Notes: generated by a model not told the origin, from the sequence alone. A DNA stretch of 64,000 nucleotides from Biscogniauxia marginata (GCA_022695795.1 MU404074.1:248001-312000); one strand, 5' to 3'; counted from the first letter of the stretch, positions 52,464 to 64,000 are shown. A program made the numbers and translations.

Positions 52464-54253
52464 CCAGATAAAAGGGGCACACACGCTACGAACCTGTGCC
52501 CGGGGATCCCTATTATGCCGAAATGCGGAAAGATACCTAGGCGGGCGGATTTATCTCTTGGGGGGTGGAGAGGAAAGGAAGGACGCAAAAGAGTACGAGT
52601 CAGGTGTCGACTTCTTCTTTTCGTTCATCATCGCGTGACAAGCTTCACCCCCTTTTCATTCTTCTTTTTCTCGCCGTCTCTTCCATCGGACTCCACCGTG
52701 GGATCATATAATGCAAAGCAGAATGCTACTCGGGAAGGAAAAGCTGGTTTGGCGATTGGCGATTGGGGTTTACTTTTTTTTTTCTTTTTTTTCTTTTCTA
52801 AATCTTCCCTTTCCGACCTGTTGTCAAAATTCTCTTTTTTTACCTTCCGTCTCGATTTGTAATACACTCCCCCACGACACACTACAATAAAAAACCGCAA
52901 TGGGAAGGCAAAATATGAGCAGGAAGACATCCGAAGGGGGGGGAAGAAAAGGAAGAAAATCCTTGCATGTAATATTATAAAGCGTCAGGCGTTGATTTTT
53001 TTTTTTTTGGGGGGGGGGGTTTCTTTCTTTTCGCTTCTTCGTCCTTTTCCTCCTTTCATCGCTTGAATGGTCGGAATGAAAAACACATGTCTGAGAGACA
53101 GAGAGACACACAGAAGGAGAGAGAGAGGTGTCTTTTCCCACAAGACTAGCACTCGTATACTGCCTCGATGAGGCCGTAGATGATAAGGTCGATGTAATAG
53201 AAACAAGGTTGGTATTAAATTGCCCTATTCTGAGGTCGGTTCAGGTTCAGGTCAGGTTAGGCCGGATGGAAAACATGGGGTTTTTTTTTCTTCGTCCCAA
53301 CCATATTGCGTTTCTTTCGATAGTATCGTCGTTGGCGGCGTCGACGATTAAGTTAGGCCGACCAAGGATGAAATGTATTTTATTACAATACCGTACAAGT
53401 AAGTGAATCTGCTTTACATGAAAGAGCATTACGTTAGGAGGCAGGGGGGTTTATTTTTTCTTCTTTTTGATGCCACTTTCTCTGGGTACCTTCATTTTAA
53501 ACGTCGAGCAAGGGTGAAACGGGTGTAGCCTCCCAGTAGTAGTATTGATTAATATATGTTCATACCCCCATCTATCTAGGTTACTTTATGTACATATAGA
53601 TATCCATCGCGTGTGGTCATTCACTCAGTGAAAATACTCATCTCGTCACACCTCGGCCGCGAAGATATATCAAGAGTAAAAGAGTAAGTTATCAGGAGAT
53701 TTCAGAGGGGATTATATGCTATTAAAATGGATATACAGGTCGTAAAAATAGGTAAAAAGAAGAGGAGAGACGGGTCTATATATATGACGTTCTTCTCATC
53801 CTCAGGTGGGCTGCGGTTGTCGTTGTCATTTATTCTTGTCCCGCTCCCCCTCCCTCCTCCAAATCCCCCCTATTCAAGAATACCGTGCCTCGTATTATGT
53901 ATACTATTATTAGCAACTAGCCGGGTCGGTAGATTAGGTAAAGTAAGTAAGGTGTGCGTAGGTAAGTAAGTAGGTAGGTATCCATTCTAATTCTATGCAT
54001 CGTCGTCCCGGTCCCGAGTTCCCCAAATCCAAAGAAAGCGTGAGCGTGGGGGGAATGAAAAAAGCAAAGAGAAGAGAAATAACAAAAAACCCACGTATGC
54101 GGCCGGTTTTTTTTTTTTTTGTTAATTATACCACGATGATGCCACACTATGCTATATCATGCAAAATGCCATGCCATGCGACCAGTCTCTTTCTAATAAT
54201 GCCATTGAGGACCCGTTCGGACAATTCTCCTGGACTGACAAGCAGCAGAACCA
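52464..54253. other. Intergenic between convergent genes
   Basis: This contains the 3' flanks of the BTB-bromodomain gene and the lipase gene. There are long T runs (about 52771-52800, 52997-53008, 54106-54120), a G run at 53009-53018, and a TAGG-tetramer cluster (53941-53980). No gene is seen. Confidence 0.55.
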
Positions 54254-57200
54254 CTAATCAACGCCCCCCTTATCACTTGTGATATTGCTGGTCTTGCCAA
54301 AGGTGTTTGCGCTTCCCGGCTGCACCGGGGACTCCGGAGTCATCTCGGGAGTCTTGGGGCTCATCAACAGAGGACTTATCGGACTCATCGGACTTATAAG
54401 ACCAGAGCTGATCGGACCAGGGCTGACCGGACTTTGGGGGTTCTTCTTGCCCTTCCTGCTCCGTGCGCCCTTGCCGACGATCTTCTCGGTCCAATTCCAG
54501 GCTGGACTTCCGGTCCTCTTCGGGTTATCCTTGTCTTTGCCCTCCCCCTCTTGCGAAAAAGTCTGGACTCTCATGTGGTTTCCAAACGCCATGTCCATGT
54601 CCATCTCGCTTTCGTCTTCGCTATCAGCGAAGTCTCGATCGCTCCAGGTTGCCGAGTCCATTCTTTCATATGATGTCCGGGGGGGCGAGTCTCGAGAGCT
54701 ATGGGAGGCTCGGCTTTTTACTTGGGAGGCTGATATCGGCATGTCTGGTACGGTATCAGTCGCTTCGAGAGCCTCGCTTTCTGTGCGGCTATGAGCCGTT
54801 TTATTGGGAGGACGGCCCTTCGATGGCATTGTTTGTTGACAACCCTCGCCCGTGCTGCTACTAGCGATCCCGTCGCTGGCTTTCTGAGGCTGTGCATCCT
54901 CTTGTGTACCCGTTTCAGCACCCGTAACATCAGGAGATTCATTCATCGCTTTTGTTCTGTCAGCGGATTGCTCGTCCTCATCTCTTGTACGAGCGGCAAC
55001 AGCGTCACTAAAATGAGCATCTACTAAATGCTTCACTACAGGCCAGCCAAAAGCATTGGCGAACATGCGACGCACGATTATGTTGTTGTGTGCATCGGGT
55101 TCGAGCTTGACCAGGACTTTTCTCCAGCTCAAATCACGATGATAAGCTCTTGCAATCTTCTCTTCAACTTTCATATTAGAGCTGTCAACCACATCGCCGG
55201 GATCCCTGTCAGGGTCGGTGTGGATGTGATCATCATAATCGTGGGTCGATATATTGGAGTCTTCTTGTGAGACATTAGACTTTGAGGCCCTGGCAGGCGA
55301 TGACTGAACGCTATTCGCTTGTTTTGGTGACGGGGGGGCACTCTGGTTGTTGGACTTTCGGCGAATGGCTAGCGACCCAGTCGGTCGTTTCTTGAGCGGT
55401 GGAGGCGGGATATCCGAAGGATGATAAACCCGATCATGGAAGATAGTTCGAGGTCGTCGTGACGGGTCAAGAAGGAATTCTACCGTAGGCATTTTTGGGT
55501 TTAGGAGGTCTCCTGCGGACTCAAGGAAGGTGGTCCGAGGAGGCCCTGATACCCCATTTCCTTGGTTTTCATCTAGCTCATGACCTGAAGAGACTCTGGA
55601 CCTACTCGAAGATGCCGAGCCTGGAGTCGACTCATCTATCTTTAAAGTTTGACTACGCTTGTAGATTTTGTTTTCCTTAGGAGACCTTGGGGGTGTTTTC
55701 TGAGCCGTTGTTTTCGACGACTCGCCGGTCCGGAAGAAGTTGAAGAATCCAGAGAAGGGGTAATCATTGTTTGTTTCTGAATTCTGAGTTACTTGGTATG
55801 GGCTTGCGAGATTCAAACTCCGCCTATCATCCTCCAAGGTAGCATTACTCGATGGCTGAGGCACCTCGTGGGAGTCCCCGTGTGTCGCGTCGGGTTTGGC
55901 GCTATCGTCTGAAAGAGACTGGGGTTCCTCGGTTTCTGGCGTCCAGGGGCCTTTTCGTGATGTTGACACGTTTGCACCTGTTAGTTCGGCCCATCCAAAC
56001 CCAACGACTGTTTCCACGAGACCGGCTTCCCTCCGAGCCTTGTCCACTCGACCAAGGCCTTGCCAGTCTAGAAACAGCAGACAACTCGTGCGAAGAGGGA
56101 CGATGCCATCGTTCACCACATTGGAGTACACCGTTCTGTTTCGAAATTTCTTTAATGCGACATGTGCCGGCCCAGTTGGCAAGATGCGCAACAACGGTTT
56201 CGACTCTGGCTGTACCTCGCCAATGACTTTCTTATGAGCGCTTTCCCCTAGAGTTCCGACTATCGCACCCCAACCACTCCTGGCAATAGTTGGTGCTCTC
56301 CAAGTCAGACCTAAGTCTTGACCAGTTCTGCCGACGAGGCCAAAGTCCAATGCAAACCTGACATACAGCGGGTTCTCGTTGCTTAGACCCAGGAGGGGAG
56401 AAGCCATAGCGATAAAATTTATGGGCTGGATTAAGTTGAAGAATTGAGGCGAGTGTTTTTGAATGTAGGCTATGGCATACATCTGGACAAGCCCGCCCAG
56501 GGAATGCCCTATGAAGCTGATGCTGGTGATTTGAAACTTTCGGTCTTCTTCGTGATGCTGACTTTTGTGAATAGTGCTGTGCTTGTGAGCAGGTCGTCCC
56601 CGCCCGTCGTCTTTCCCATCTTCGGTTCTTTTAGCGTGAGTGATACTTTCAGCTGCCCTTTTCATCGTTGGAAGATACGGCTGATCCGGGTATGTCATCG
56701 AAAGGACAAAACGTGCCAGCCGCTTACCCAGGAACTTGATACCCCTTTCCGTCCGAGTCGCATTCCCCGAGAAGCCTCGTACTATGACTTCCTCATAGTC
56801 TTCTTCTTCCTCTTCCTCTTCCCCTCCCTCTTCCTTCTCTTGTGGCCCAGCCTTTTCCTCGGGCTGCTCTTTGGGTGGCCCCGACTGGCTAGCTTCCCGT
56901 TTAGCATCTCTCTCGGGCTTCTCTCGTGCTCTCCTCGCCTGAGCGTTGATTTTCGCCTGCTTGGCCGCCGCATCAATACTTTCTTTCAGGTATAGCATGT
57001 CAGCCCCGAGGTTACTATGGAGGCCATGTGTCAAGATAACCAAATGTATTTTCCTCAGCCTTGGTTTCTTCGTGTCGTCCTGCTCTGGGCCGTTTGGAGC
57101 AGTAACACTCGTGATAGCTGCGGCTTCGCCCGATATCTCAGATTTTCCGTGGCCCCCGTTATTCCAGCCAGGCAACTGCGGCGTATTCCACAAGCTTGCT

Positions 57201-57841
57201 GTATCCTCGACCTTTAAGCTTATAGCCTTTGAGAAGACCCCCTTGGCTTGGGCAGGATGGTGGCCGTCCTTTGCGCCTAGACTTTGTTGGAAATCGCTGA
57301 CCTTCCCTGGCTGCGGAACCTGCGCTTGACCGCGAACCACAGGAGTGCTTCCTATAGTCAAGCTCTTTTCATCGCGGGCAAGCAGAATCTCGTAACCGAC
57401 AGCGGCACTAGATGAAAAGATGACCTGACTCGCGATTTCAACGATCCAGCTCGCGCTCTTAGGTTTTTCTTCCAGGCCACTATTCCCGAAATCACCCCTC
57501 GCGGCTCCCATGCCTGCGCTCTCTTGTATATTATCGGGAACGGTCAACTGACAGGACCATGATCCTGCGGCCTTGAGCATGGGCTCAAACTCGGGGACGC
57601 CATATCGCCTCGGGTTCTCGAACTTGGTATTCGGATCGTAGTGGGATGGGTACGCCGACACGTTAAGCGTGTAGGGGCCGTGGACGAAGGCAGCACGTAG
57701 AGGAAGGGCGGACGTATTGCGGACTCGTAGATGAAGGGTATCGGGGGATGGCAGGATGCGGTCGTGGGAGGGTGTATAGGTCACAGTATAGCGAACGACC
57801 TCGCCTACCTTGACGCTCCCTACTTGATGCAGGAGGAGCAT
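54254..57841 (-). CDS. DUF676 serine esterase/lipase, ROG1-like
   Basis: This is a single open frame of 1195 residues with no intron needed. The start MLLLHQVGSVKVGEVVRYTVTY is the conserved beginning of the fungal family. Residues 1-250 form the N-terminal beta-rich region. The alpha/beta-hydrolase (DUF676) part begins with VILTHGLHSNLGADM (His272, oxyanion region), continues after a Lys/Glu-rich insert (about 300-350) to the nucleophile elbow ISFIGHSLGG (Ser447), and then has NDGIVPLRTS (Asp577). The rest, about 600-1195, is Ser/Pro-rich and probably disordered. Within it lies a conserved patch (ARAYHRDLSWRKVLVKLEPDAHNN, then VRRMFANAFGWPVVKHLVDAHF) that also occurs in family members. Yeast relatives (Rog1, Lpl1) act on mono- or diacylglycerol or phospholipids at lipid droplets. 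The substrate here is inferred only by family. No signal peptide is seen. Confidence 0.92.
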   Translation of the reverse strand: MLLLHQVGSVKVGEVVRYTVTYTPSHDRILPSPDTLHLRVRNTSALPLRAAFVHGPYTLNVSAYPSHYDPNTKFENPRRYGVPEFEPMLKAAGSWSCQLTVPDNIQESAGMGAARGDFGNSGLEEKPKSASWIVEIASQVIFSSSAAVGYEILLARDEKSLTIGSTPVVRGQAQVPQPGKVSDFQQSLGAKDGHHPAQAKGVFSKAISLKVEDTASLWNTPQLPGWNNGGHGKSEISGEAAAITSVTAPNGPEQDDTKKPRLRKIHLVILTHGLHSNLGADMLYLKESIDAAAKQAKINAQARRAREKPERDAKREASQSGPPKEQPEEKAGPQEKEEGGEEEEEEEDYEEVIVRGFSGNATRTERGIKFLGKRLARFVLSMTYPDQPYLPTMKRAAESITHAKRTEDGKDDGRGRPAHKHSTIHKSQHHEEDRKFQITSISFIGHSLGGLVQMYAIAYIQKHSPQFFNLIQPINFIAMASPLLGLSNENPLYVRFALDFGLVGRTGQDLGLTWRAPTIARSGWGAIVGTLGESAHKKVIGEVQPESKPLLRILPTGPAHVALKKFRNRTVYSNVVNDGIVPLRTSCLLFLDWQGLGRVDKARREAGLVETVVGFGWAELTGANVSTSRKGPWTPETEEPQSLSDDSAKPDATHGDSHEVPQPSSNATLEDDRRSLNLASPYQVTQNSETNNDYPFSGFFNFFRTGESSKTTAQKTPPRSPKENKIYKRSQTLKIDESTPGSASSSRSRVSSGHELDENQGNGVSGPPRTTFLESAGDLLNPKMPTVEFLLDPSRRPRTIFHDRVYHPSDIPPPPLKKRPTGSLAIRRKSNNQSAPPSPKQANSVQSSPARASKSNVSQEDSNISTHDYDDHIHTDPDRDPGDVVDSSNMKVEEKIARAYHRDLSWRKVLVKLEPDAHNNIIVRRMFANAFGWPVVKHLVDAHFSDAVAARTRDEDEQSADRTKAMNESPDVTGAETGTQEDAQPQKASDGIASSSTGEGCQQTMPSKGRPPNKTAHSRTESEALEATDTVPDMPISASQVKSRASHSSRDSPPRTSYERMDSATWSDRDFADSEDESEMDMDMAFGNHMRVQTFSQEGEGKDKDNPKRTGSPAWNWTEKIVGKGARSRKGKKNPQSPVSPGPISSGLISPMSPISPLLMSPKTPEMTPESPVQPGSANTFGKTSNITSDKGGVD

Positions 57842-60800
57842 AGTACTAACAGATGCTGTCTACAACAGCCTGAAGAGTGCAAGCACTATGTCATCTGTGC
57901 CAAGTATCGATCGCGATGGTTGTCGGGATTACTTAGACAAGGGGCGGCTTGCTACGAAATCATGGCGGGTGACGAGTGACGGGTGACGCGGATGAGGGCG
58001 AGTGTTTGGAAGAAGACGATAGCTACTTCAAGACTTAAATATATGGGGAGACAACGTCTTAGTTTCAGGTTTCGGGGGCGTCGGATAGGATTTCACAAGA
58101 TCGAGGCTGAGGAAAAAGACGTTGTAGGCGATTTGATGGCGACTAAGGAACGGAGGATCGGCGCATTCGAGAAAGCGTTGAAGAAGATAATGACGGTGGG
58201 CTGCAGCGCGACTACTAAAATTGTGCACCGCCTCCCTGGTCCTGGCAGCCGTTAGCTGCCTTTGACTGGCCCTTAAGCTTGAGCTTCTAGTCCCGCCTAA
58301 CCAGAGCTGGTTTAGCACCACGTTAGTTATCAGGAGACAAGCTCGGATTCGGATCGTGAACCTGTAAGTGAACCTTGGCCATTTCCATTCTTTCATTACC
58401 AATAGATATAGAATAATATATTATACTAATGGATGTATGTAGCAATTAATATAGAAAATGGGTTTTCTATTTTTATTTTTTTCCATTGCAAGAATTATCC
58501 TCACGTCTCTTAGCTCGTACATAGCATACATCCCTTGCATTAATTTAGGTTAGAGGAATTGATGTTACACAACCGGGTAAGTCAGATACATAGGTAGGCT
58601 GCTTGCGGGATACTATTTTGGAAATCAGACAGAGCTAACTTAGTTATGTATGCCTGTACTATCTAGGTACTTAAGTACTTATGCATGTAGGGAATATCAT
58701 GCTTCAATATTGACGTAGCTTTGACAAGTTATGAACTTTATACTGGACTTGCTTCAATCGAGCTAAACGTGGCTTTCATACTAGGTACCTACCTATAGAA
58801 GCTAACCTGAGGTACCTATATTATCTTCAATGCGGGCACCCTTAGCTTAGTAACCCACACATATGTACATAAGGTATGTGGTTATGTTGTAAAGGACAGG
58901 AGGTAGGTTAGATTCTTTACCTTACGTGCATATAAGCAAATCGGACTACCAGCTTTAGCTGGTTAACAGTAGAGCTCAGCTTACTAAACCTAGAGACGAA
59001 TCAACTCTTTATATATTGACAGGTGGCTGTCAGCAAGAGGTCCATGAAACTAAAGTCTTCAAGGGTTCTTCCAGCTTGCTTGATATCTCCTAGATGAAGA
59101 CCTACCGTCCCGCGGAAAGGGGATGGAGATTTGAAAAAACTAGTTTATCTGATTTAATCTGGACGGTGGTAATTATGGTGAGCCCCGACAAGGAATACTT
59201 TGCCAGCTACTAGAAAGCAAAGCGATGTCCATTATCTCAAAGGGGGTTTATTTGAGGTGGGACCCCTAGTAGCAATTAAAGATGAGGAAATAGTCGTAGC
59301 TGACTCTTCTGCAGTCTGGTATAGATATATCCAGACCTAAGAAGCCAGACCATCCCCGTAAGCCTCATCCCTAGCCAGACAGTGTTCATAGTGACGGCTT
59401 GAACAGAGGAGCGCGATTCATTGGATTACCTCCCATGTGCCAATGCGGCTCGAATTTATATGCCAGCTAAGAAACAGGACATACCCATACTATACCTGCT
59501 GGCACCAAGAACTGTCCCGTTTCGTAAGGCCCCACGAGCTGGTCGCCAAAAGCGTGGGTGGACGTGGGTGGACTCGGTGGTTTGGGCCTAACCCAGCGAA
59601 GACAGGCAACGTTATAGTTGACATCATACGCAAGACCTGAAACTCGCCCTCTAGCAGAATCGAGGCGATACCAAACTCGGCCTCGCGGTTCCTACATCGT
59701 TTTGGGCATCGACAGGGTCTGGCCACACCAGAGCCAAGCGAGTAAGCACTGTGGTCTCAACAGGACTACTTGCACCATTGGGGATAAGAGGGAATACGTC
59801 TTCCACATCATTGGATCGATTGAGTGCAAGATTCGTGTCGCCATTGTCGAGCCCCGAATCAGCATTGAGCTGGGTGTTCAGGTGGTTCACGTCGAGGATC
59901 CACATGGTCGGCATTCTGCGTACGGATTATCGACGATCGGACGACTACGAAAGGGGGAATGAGAAGTGATCGGGCAGGGAGGGCCGGGCCCATCCAGCGA
60001 AGAAATGGCAGGTAACCCAGACTAATAAAAGCTGCCGGTTGAATGGACGCCAGTCTCGGATGAGGGGTATGCTGAGTATATCTGACTGCTTCAGACATAT
60101 GCATATTTTCAGAGCCTCATCGCCGGCTTGTTGTCTGTGTGATCGGTAGTGTAAGTGGTTATTGGCCCGGAGGGGATAGTCTTGTGTAGAGCTGAACAAG
60201 TCGTTCAACTGTGACGAACTCCGGGTTGTAAGCACATTACGTACGGACAGGCAGGGACTTACATCTTGTTGGCTTGGCGCTCGGGAGCATGTCAAATACC
60301 TGCCTGTAACGTCTATGTAGCACATTTACAAACGCGGCTGGAAGCGAGAGGGATGGTATACCCAGTTGTGTATATGTACATAGATGTATGTAGTCGGTGT
60401 TAGTGGTGATGATCATCTTACCTGTCAACCTAACAACTGAAACCTAACCTGTCTGTCTGTCTGCCTGTAAGTTAAGGTATTGATTGAGATGTTTCCGCCA
60501 CCTCCTTTTTTTTTAATATCTTATTTTTACTTTTCTTTCCTGTCCATTCGTGTGATCTCTCGATGTGACTTAAACTCGTTCACCCTCCATTTTGATTGAT
60601 TTTCTAGTCTCGTGTCACTTGACAGACATTATATTTCGTCTTTTCTTTGCCTTCTTTTTATTTTTATTTTTCAACTTCACTCTCTCTTGAAAAAAAGAAA
60701 AAAAAGAAGAAGAAATAAGATACAAGTCGTGTTCCGAGACTTGTGACAAACAGACATACCTACAGACGCATACATAAATTGGCTTCGTGAGAGGTCACTT

Positions 60801-61491
60801 TTATTACCTACCTCCTAGTTGAACTTTAAGGTGGTAAGAGAAGGTGGTAAAAGGTGGTACCACACGAGCTCGGTTCTAGTGAGGGGCAACAAGCAAGTGA
60901 CTTACACCAAGACGGGACGCAACTCAGAAACCCCCCCGCCCCTGCGGAACCACTCAGGATCCGAATATTGATAGGCTGCGCTCGTGGCGCCAACAATCGC
61001 TGGCCAACCAACCGAATCCTCCTATCGGGGTTCCTGACACGGGCAGACGCATGCGCTAAGGCCACTAACCACTAAACCACTAACCACTAACCATTAACCA
61101 CCAACCCTACAGCCCACCCTGCCCATCCCTCCCACCAACCTACACCTCCATTTCCATTTCCGGGACAGGTCACAGGTGCAGCGAGTGGGCGACGGACCAT
61201 CCCCTTCTCTCCTGATCCTCTACAACTTCTTCTTATCACGGGCCAATTGCCTCGCCGTGCTCAGCAGTGTCGCAATACCTCGCGATCTCTGATCAGTCCC
61301 GCGCGTGCGATCTCTATTGGGGATCCCTCGAGTGCCCGATGCTGCATAACCTCCCCTAATGCAGAGTGCACATGCGAGTGGCCATTCACGCCTAACCAGC
61401 TGTCTTCCTCCGCACCCTGCCGGCGACGCTTCCCTGCCAACGGAATAGTGGTGCTTCGTCTGCTCTGCACAGGCGCTGCCACGGCGAACGA
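57842..61491. other. Intergenic between divergent lipase and RBR genes
   Basis: Both promoters lie here. An AT-rich patch with TACCTA motifs spans about 58400-58960. Open frames on both strands at 59.5-60.3 kb (up to 126 codons) have no domain I recognise. A pyrimidine-rich region (60500-60700) and an ACTAACC-type repeat (61062-61107) precede the RBR gene. Confidence 0.5.
61062..61107. repeat. ACTAACC-type short tandem repeat
   Basis: Near-perfect 7-8 nt units (CCACTAA, ACCACTAA, CCATTAA) repeat about six times, about 390 bp upstream of the RBR start codon. The complement resembles a tRNA A-box-like GTGGTTAGTGG, but no tRNA fold was found. Confidence 0.75.
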
Positions 61492-64000
61492 ATGGCCCAT
61501 TTCCACCATGTCGCAGGCAAGCAGCGGCCCAGGCCTCAACGCCATACCTCTCCCTCTCGCTACCGTGATTGGGAGCCACGGCACGAGTCTCCCCTCGATT
61601 CGCTGCCTTACCGAACCCTAAAACCTGGAGTACAAAGGCCCGACGACAGGAAACTAAAGCACTCTTCCCATCGACGCACACCACTATCCGAAGACTTGCA
61701 TGTTCGCGGTCCAATGCCTCCACCGCCGCAACTGTTGATCCGCTCGGCCACCGTCGCGCATAGGGGTGGCAAGGGTCGCCCGCCGTACGATGCCGACGAC
61801 GACGACGACGACGACGACGAAGACGACGATGATGACGACGAAGAGCAGCGACTGAGAGCGAGGTTGAGATCCAGATCGAGGACGAGGACGAGGACGAGGA
61901 CGAGGTCCGTGAGCAGTAGCCGGGAGAGCGACTCTGTCGTCATGACAACACCGACCAAGTCGACCAACGCCTATCGCTCAGCGCCCGTTTCGAGGCACGT
62001 ATCGAGTTCCTCTGATGGGAGCTCGGACGCTGACTCTACGTCGACAGAGTCTACCCAGGACGCTCGGCCGCGGCGCCGAAGTCGAAGTCTAAAGGAGAGG
62101 ATCCAGGTCCCGGCAGTCCCAGACCCAATCTCAGCGCTAGAGGAGCCCCCACAGAGTCGTCGAAGACACGGAAGACGCGGGAAGAATGTGATACACCTCG
62201 AACAGCTCCATGTAGAACCTGAATACGAAGAGCCCGACACCGTCGATTTGAAGCCATCATCGTCTGGTCGTCACAGAGTCCAGTCGGAATCTCGAAGCCG
62301 TTCTCGAAGACACCACCGTCATCGAGATCGATACAGTGAAGGACAACCTAGCTCTTCATCCAGGCGGTACGTGGATTACTTGGTCCACCTACAACCCTCA
62401 TCTTACTAATCATGTTAGGCCGATGATGAGGAGATACTACGAATCCGACGCGGGCTACCCCCCCAGGACTTTGCTTCCTCGGTCCCATCAAACTTCCCGC
62501 TCGCGTGTACCGTCGTTACGGAGTGTGAGCTCCTCGTCGAAGCGTTCGAGCTTCCTGGGGGGCTTCTTCGCCCCATCAGTCCATCAACAACAACATTCGG
62601 ACAAGAACGGGAAGACGTAAGCCTACACATATACCAGACTCACATAATTCATGTAAGTAAGTAGGCTAATAAATTATTTAGGGTCGAATGCGTAGTATGT
62701 CTCGATGATCTGCCGGCAAATCAGGCACCGAAGCTCAAATGCGGCCATCGAATGTGTAAGACGTGTTTGAAGCGAGTATTCAAGATTTCCATCAAAGACC
62801 CGCAGCAGATGCCGCCGAGATGTTGCACTTCCGAATGTATACCATTGAAGCATGTCGACAAGCTCTTCAAGGACGACTTCAAAAGGATCTGGAACCGCAA
62901 GTTTGCCGAGTTTTCCACTCGAAATCGCGTTTATTGTCCAGGTAAGAAATGCGGCGAGTGGATCAAACCCGACCAGATTCATCGTCACCGGAATGGTCGT
63001 AAGATTGCTAAGTGCAGCAAATGTGGCACACGGGTCTGCTGTGCCTGCAACAATAAATGGCACGAATCTAGGCACTGTCCTATGGATGAGGAGACAGATC
63101 AGGTCTTGCAACAAGCCAAGGAACATGGCTGGCAACGTTGCTTTAATTGCAACTCTATGGTTGAGTTGAAGGAAGGCTGTAATCATATGACCTGGTATGA
63201 TACTTTTCTGTTCCCATGGTTGATATCATGCTTACTGACAGTACGTTCAGCCGTTGCAATGCAGAATTTTGCATGATCTGTGGATCAAAATGGAAGACCT
63301 GCGAGTGCCCTTGGTTTAGTTATGATACGGCCGAACAAGACGGACTCGACGACATGGAAATTCCAGTTCCCATGGTGGACCGTGACCGGCTTGGTGGCAG
63401 CGATACTTTACCGCGAGACTTTAGGGCCGGTGCAACAACCGGCCAAAGCGCGCGGTTTCGACCGAACACTTATGAAGAAGAGATGCACTACCGACATCTC
63501 CAGGAGCAGCAAGACGAAGAACTTGCGCGACGACTTCAGTACGAAGATACCGATGATGAGTACCTAGATGGGATGGGAGATGGGATGGGCGATGTTATTG
63601 GCGTTGGCAACGCAGCCGGCCACTTCATGAATGATAATTATAGACGAGCACAGAGCGTGATTACACCACAGCATCCTCCAGCCGCGCCATTTGAAAGAGC
63701 AAACTCTACAGTGACGGACTACGTCGCGGGCGTCAATCGGTCACGTGGCGTCCGCGCATCCTCGATGGAGCGCCGCCTTGCCGACCGATTCGAACAACGC
63801 CAAGGTAACAGCCCAACTCATCGCTCTTTCGGCCATCCTATACCACCCCCTCCTCACCCACCACGATCGATGGGGCCTCCGCCGCCTCCACAGCCTCCCG
63901 GAATGCCCGGGATGCACGGGATGCCTGGAATGCCCGGTAGCGGGCTTAGGAGACATACATTAGAAGACGACATATACGACAACTCACGGAACCCCCGACT
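61492..64000 (+). CDS. RBR (RING-IBR-RING) E3 ubiquitin ligase, partial at the right edge
   Basis: Four exons are visible: 61492-62366, 62419-62616, 62682-63194 and 63251 to the window end, with GT-AG introns of 52, 65 and 56 nt. The frame is open for 778 codons and no stop is reached. The N-terminal 350 residues are low-complexity: an Asp/Glu tract (about 102-117), then RSRSRTRTRTRTRSVSSS and further Arg-Ser repeats. RING1 starts at Cys361 (CVVCLDDL..CGHRMCKTC). An IBR (CPGKKCGEW..CSKCGTRVCCAC..WH..HCP) and RING2/Rcat (CFNCNSMVELKEGCNHMTCRC..CMICGSKW) follow. Cys524 in GCNHM is the predicted catalytic cysteine that takes ubiquitin from the E2 as a thioester, as in HHARI and parkin. The C-terminal part has RHLQEQQDEELARRLQYED and Pro/Gly/Met-rich repeats. 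Substrates are unknown. The ATG at 61492 is the first in frame; a longer start is not excluded. Confidence 0.9.
61794..61842 (+). repeat. GAC/GAT triplet tract encoding a poly-Asp/Glu run
   Basis: This in-frame trinucleotide run inside RBR exon 1 encodes an almost pure Asp/Glu stretch. It is immediately followed by a GAGGAC/CGAGGA-type run (about 61870-61902) encoding Arg-Thr/Arg-Ser repeats. Such tracts often vary in length between strains. Confidence 0.85.

Noticed and set aside
59490..60325. Group of 80-126-codon frames on both strands
   Set aside because: Mutually overlapping with no motif and no convincing introns. They could be decayed sequence but cannot be called genes.
60990..61080. 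tRNA-like stretch on the minus strand (A-box-like GTGGTTAGTGGCC followed by a possible anticodon arm)
   Set aside because: The presumed anticodon loop lacks T33, the stems mispair and there is no B box. The A-box resemblance comes from the ACTAACC repeat.

Overview
The window looks like a chromosome segment of a filamentous ascomycete, most likely a Sordariomycete. The reasons are the short introns (mostly 50-150 nt, GT-AG, with CTRAY-like branch sites), an intronless CRE1/CreA carbon-catabolite repressor of the Sordariomycete type, an MCM3 replication helicase, and several protein families typical of Pezizomycotina. Nothing here looks bacterial, viral or organellar. All exon structures below were assembled by eye from splice signals, frame continuity and family similarity.

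I can support nine protein genes, so the region is gene-poor (about one per 7 kb). From left to right they are: a fumarylacetoacetate-hydrolase (FAH) family enzyme (-, 9.25-10.67 kb); a multi-finger C2H2 protein (-, 12.0-13.3 kb); a 1237-residue RNA end-processing fusion joining 2H phosphoesterase, EEP nuclease, nucleotidyltransferase and MJ1316 domains (-, 15.9-19.6 kb); MCM3 (+, 20.4-23.2 kb); CRE1 (-, 36.5-37.8 kb); a RAD51-paralogue recombination protein (+, 44.95-46.55 kb); a BTB plus bromodomain protein (+, 51.0-52.5 kb); a ROG1/DUF676-type lipase (-, 54.25-57.84 kb); and an RBR E3 ubiquitin ligase that runs off the right edge (+, from 61.49 kb).

MCM3 and the RNA end-processing gene diverge from a shared 751-bp interval. 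That interval holds three AAACGCG elements, one of them inside a full MluI cell-cycle box, and an adjoining SCB-like core. This is what one would expect for G1/S control of MCM3. The BTB-bromodomain and lipase genes converge, and the lipase and RBR genes diverge. The genes do not form one pathway or a biosynthetic cluster. They are housekeeping and regulatory genes (replication, recombination, RNA repair, carbon control, ubiquitin, lipid).

The rest consists of long gene-free stretches: 1-9.25 kb, 23.2-36.5 kb, 37.8-44.9 kb, 46.6-51.0 kb and 57.8-61.5 kb. They carry AT-rich patches, homopolymer runs, microsatellites and many TACCTA/TAGGTA tetranucleotide-based motifs, but no recognisable transposon ORF, tRNA or rRNA. 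The most unusual items are the four-module RNA repair protein, the bromodomain lacking its acetyl-lysine-reading asparagine, the probable GC-AG intron in the RAD51 paralogue, and the Arg-Ser/Arg-Thr-rich leader on the RBR ligase.
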